From the NCBI GenBank assembly GCA_046328335.1, contig JAXLWU010000021.1:1-64000 (forward strand): a stretch of DNA of 64,000 nucleotides, written 5' to 3'. The notes under the pieces are model-generated. The model was given only the letters and a program-made list of their open reading frames with translations. It had not been told where the DNA came from and searched no databases. This DNA is from JACCXM01 sp046328335. GTDB lineage: Bacteria; Chloroflexota; Chloroflexia; Thermomicrobiales; UBA6265. Made by a program: the position numbers and the translations under genes. This document shows, in pieces, positions 61,398-64,000 of this stretch; positions within the stretch are counted from its first letter, which is position 1; every line of letters begins with the position of its first letter.

Positions 61398-61729
61398 CCC
61401 CTGCTCCTTTCGTCGCAGATTCCCGGGACCCGCCGCCCCTACTGCTTGGTGACCGATCAATTCCGCCGATCGCGACAATGAGCGATAAACCGCCTCAGGG
61501 ACGGCGGCCAGCAGATCGCGCCCGGGGAGGAACACTCCGCCGTGGGCGATCGGTGCCTTTATCGAACGATCATAATGAGCCCCTGATCTACCCTCAGTAT
61601 ATCAGAAAAATTCAAGAAATCAATGTCTGTTGTGAGCAAGATATTACGAAGCAAAGAGAACTCGCGTCTTGTTGATCGTCATCGCAGTAGGTGATGCTCC
61701 GCCCGAGGTGGCTCGCCGGAAGTGAGCGG
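61398..61729. other. Gap between recQ and the Tat-type gene, with AT-rich promoter
   Basis: This 332-bp region includes the most AT-rich stretch of the window (about 61585-61670). Apart from the promoter listed separately, nothing was recognised. Confidence 0.5.
61596..61623 (-). promoter_or_regulatory. Promoter in AT-rich stretch, pointing to the Tat-type gene
   Basis: On the minus strand TTGATT is followed at 16 bp by TATACT with an upstream TG extension (TGATATACT). It lies about 200 bp before the TTG at 61397, leaving a long leader. Confidence 0.5.
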
Positions 61730-63400
61730 CTACAGGGGAGGCGTAGCGCCCGCGGGGCTGAGGAGCCCCTTTTCGAGAACAATCGGAATGGATAAGGTGC
61801 GATACCCAACCGAATCGAACAGGACGACCATACTCTCCCCGGCGTAGCGCATGATCACTCCGTCGCCCCAGGCATCGTGAACAACCGCGGCGCCAAGCGG
61901 AAATGGTAGCTGGTCGAGAGCCCCATCCTCGTCAGGCAGTCCGGCGTCGCAGCGATCGCAATCTCCGCACGGTGGCTCGAACGTCTCCCCGAAGTAGTTG
62001 AGGATGTACTGCCGCCGGCAGCCGCGCATGTCCGCGTAGCCGCGCATCATTTCCAACCGGGAGCGGGTGAACTTGCGGCGCTGCTCCTGCTCGGTCATCG
62101 CCAGCGCGGCGGCCTGCCCGGGGTCGATCTCGTTCGCCGCGATCACCTCGCCGGAGGGACGAACCTCGACCGCACCGATGTCTTCCAGGCGCTGAATTGC
62201 CGCCATGGTCCTGGTTTGCGAGAGATCGACGGTCTCTTGAATGGTCGCCGCGTCGATCGGCCCTCCGGCGCTCGAGACCAACTCCGCGATCCGCTCCAGA
62301 TCTTCCGGGTCAACGTTGCCGCTGCCAGCGAAGAACCGTCGCAGATTCAGATCTTCCAAGCGAAAGAAGAGGATCGCCGACGCCGGTTCGCCGTCGCGGC
62401 CGGCTCGCCCGATCTCCTGGTAGTAGGCGTCGACCGATTCACTGACATCATGGTGGAAGACAAAGCGGACATTCGGCTTGTCAATACCCATGCCAAACGC
62501 GGTGGTGGCGACAATGACCTCGATCTCGTCGTTCATGAACCCATCTTGCGCCTGCTCTCGGGCGCCGGCGCTCATGCCGGCATGGTAGGCGGCGGCCCCA
62601 ATACCCCGATCGACGAGAGCCGCGGCGATGGCTTCGGTGCGACCGCGGGTTGCCGCGTAGACGATGCCAGGCTTGGCGGCGACGACGACCCGGTCGAGCA
62701 GTGCGTCCGTCTTCTCTTCCCCGTCGGCGAACCCTTCCACGGCGAGGTGAATATTGGGCCGGTCGAAACCGTGGACGATGACGCGCGGATCACGCATCCC
62801 AAGCCGTGCGGCGATTTCCTCCCGCACCGGAGGCGAAGCGGTTGCCGTGAGCGCCAGGATTCGCGGCTGCCCGAGCGTGGCCGCGACCGCTCCGAGCCGC
62901 AGGTACTCCGGTCGAAAATCGTGCCCCCACTCGCTAACGCAATGCGCTTCGTCCACGACGAGGAGGGACGGCGCGATGTCGCGCAACTGCGCCAAGGTCT
63001 CTTCGTTGGCGAGTTGTTCCGGAGCGAGAAAGAGAAACTCGCGCTCGCCTCCCGCGACTTCGGCGAGCGCGTCCTTGCGCTCTGTCGAACGCAAGGTGGA
63101 GTTGACCAGAGCAGCGTCGCCGATATCCTGGTTCGAGATCGCTTCCACCTGATCGCGTTGGAGCGCAATCAGCGGGGAAACGACCAGTGTTGCGCCGGGG
63201 AGAAGCGCCCCGGCGATCTGGTAGATCGCTGACTTGCCGAAACCGGTCGGAAGCACGGCAAGAGTATCGCTTCCTTCCAACACCGCGATGATCGCCTCTT
63301 CCTGGCCGGGTCGGAGCTCGTCCAACCCGAGTCGATCCCTGGCGACGCGTCGTACCTGGTGGGCAAGATTGGCGGGCAACGGGATGTCGTGGGGCACCAA
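61730..63400 (-). CDS. recQ: ATP-dependent DNA helicase, RecQ family
   Basis: RecQ unwinds DNA 3'-5' in recombination and repair. This protein of about 556 residues has LRPGQEEAI (motif 0), LAVLPTGFGKSAIYQ (Walker A), VVDEAHCVSEWGHDFRPEYL (DEAH and aromatic loop), ALTATASPPVREEI and QEIGRAGRDG. A zinc site follows (CRRQYILNYFGE, then PPCGDCDRC). The C-terminus has a small domain (LGAAVVHDAWGDGVIMRY) in place of a full HRDC. The TTG at 63400 is preferred over 63418, which lies within the upstream DUF2795 gene; GTG at 63397 is also possible. Confidence 0.92.
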   Translation of the reverse strand: MVPHDIPLPANLAHQVRRVARDRLGLDELRPGQEEAIIAVLEGSDTLAVLPTGFGKSAIYQIAGALLPGATLVVSPLIALQRDQVEAISNQDIGDAALVNSTLRSTERKDALAEVAGGEREFLFLAPEQLANEETLAQLRDIAPSLLVVDEAHCVSEWGHDFRPEYLRLGAVAATLGQPRILALTATASPPVREEIAARLGMRDPRVIVHGFDRPNIHLAVEGFADGEEKTDALLDRVVVAAKPGIVYAATRGRTEAIAAALVDRGIGAAAYHAGMSAGAREQAQDGFMNDEIEVIVATTAFGMGIDKPNVRFVFHHDVSESVDAYYQEIGRAGRDGEPASAILFFRLEDLNLRRFFAGSGNVDPEDLERIAELVSSAGGPIDAATIQETVDLSQTRTMAAIQRLEDIGAVEVRPSGEVIAANEIDPGQAAALAMTEQEQRRKFTRSRLEMMRGYADMRGCRRQYILNYFGETFEPPCGDCDRCDAGLPDEDGALDQLPFPLGAAVVHDAWGDGVIMRYAGESMVVLFDSVGYRTLSIPIVLEKGLLSPAGATPPL

Positions 63401-63401
63401 A

Positions 63402-63590
63402 CTACTGGCCCTGGGCAAGGGACTCGCTCACCTCGGCCGGCGATTGGAACTCCCGGTCGGGTAGCGATTCGAGGGCGCGGCGGACTTCCTCATCCGCGCC
63501 TTCCTGCTCCGCCCGGCCGAGGAGATCGGTCTTGCCGGCGGGATAATCGACCCCTTTCAGGTATGTCTGGATCTGGATCGGATTGACCAT
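63402..63590 (-). CDS. DUF2795 domain protein (62 aa)
   Basis: This small protein begins MVNPIQIQTYLKGVDYPAGK, the start of a DUF2795 domain, then DLLGRAEQEGADEEVRRALE as second helix. GGGGGAC precedes the ATG at 63590. It ends just before the recQ start, so the two are probably coupled. The function of the domain is unknown. Confidence 0.8.
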   Translation of the reverse strand: MVNPIQIQTYLKGVDYPAGKTDLLGRAEQEGADEEVRRALESLPDREFQSPAEVSESLAQGQ

Positions 63591-64000
63591 CGCGTCCCCC
63601 GTTCTCTGACTGTGAAGATCGCTGGCAGGCGTCGCTGTCGCACCGGAGAGTCTCGGTCCATACGTACGCTCAGCGGGCGGATCATCCGCAGAGCACGTGC
63701 CACGGGTGGCCGGCAGACTCAAGGTGAGGCTTCATCGCGATCGCTCCCGGATTGGACCGTGGCGTTGCGCCAATATCAGCCTCCACTGACGCAACTGCAA
63801 GTCCCGGTTTGCTGTTGATGTCTTGAACGGCGAAAAACATGCGTGCTACAGTCCTGCCGGACTCGATCCGGAATATGAATCCGGTCGCCAGCGGCGGTCC
63901 ATTCGCCGTGAGAGTCCAGCAGCGGCAACACGTGAGGTTGCGCTGGAGCCTGGTGCGAGGGTAACCGCGACAACCCTGATCCCGGTGGAGCATCGGCAGG
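63591..64000. other. Window end without a clear gene
   Basis: About 410 bp remain. A minus-strand frame (63682-63993, possibly extending beyond the window) includes ATGFIFRIESGRTVARMFFA and could be a short protein, but it lacks a recognisable domain or a clear start. A palindrome, CCGGA-N7-TCCGG, is near 63870. The start of the recQ operon promoter is expected here. Confidence 0.3.

Noticed and set aside
63840..64000. Cobalamin riboswitch suspected from GC-rich hairpins and CAGTCCTGCC near the edge
   Set aside because: The conserved core and B12-box elements could not be aligned on either strand.

Overview
The window looks like a stretch of chromosome from a GC-rich, free-living bacterium. 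The best fit is the phylum Chloroflexota, near the Thermomicrobia. This rests on the flavour of the genes (Tat-exported binding proteins, large NB-ARC/LuxR regulators, paired DUF917 proteins, small Arg-rich Tat proteins) and not on a marker gene, so it is an inference. No rRNA, tRNA, CRISPR array, prophage or insertion sequence was recognised.

Left part (1-15.4 kb). The edge holds a truncated zinc alcohol dehydrogenase behind an SRPBCC protein, then two divergent DUF917 genes. A gap with palindromic repeats and two very small genes follows. From 5.4 to 14.8 kb there are three large ATPase/TPR/LuxR regulators, with homoserine O-acetyltransferase (metX) between the first and second. The third regulator is coupled to an upstream thioredoxin-fold gene. 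In that gene an in-frame TGA sits exactly where the first Cys of a CxxC motif belongs, and a SECIS-like hairpin lies just downstream. It is a good selenoprotein candidate and the most interesting object in the window.

Centre (15.6-40 kb). This part is dominated by nutrient uptake. A family-5 peptide-type binding protein with two permeases (no ATPase present) is followed by a C45/AAT-type Ntn hydrolase. Convergent to it is a coupled amidohydrolase, polysaccharide deacetylase and gamma-glutamyltransferase operon. A very large secreted, Asn/Gly-rich low-complexity protein follows. Then come a CUT2-type ABC operon with a TorT-like binding protein, an MFS carrier, and a complete CUT1-type sugar ABC operon headed by a Gfo/Idh/MocA oxidoreductase.

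Right part (40-64 kb). Housekeeping and repair genes (mutL, Mpg glycosylase, valS, maf, uvrA with a possible SOS box, recQ) alternate with secreted proteins: a Tat-exported beta-lactamase-fold serine hydrolase, four tandem Arg-rich Tat proteins of unknown function, and a Tat-type flavin amine oxidase. A fourth NB-ARC/LuxR regulator carries an extra N-terminal helix-turn-helix. Two genes at 60.5 and 61.3 kb appear frameshifted at short G/C runs. Two families of palindromic repeats are scattered through the intergenic gaps.
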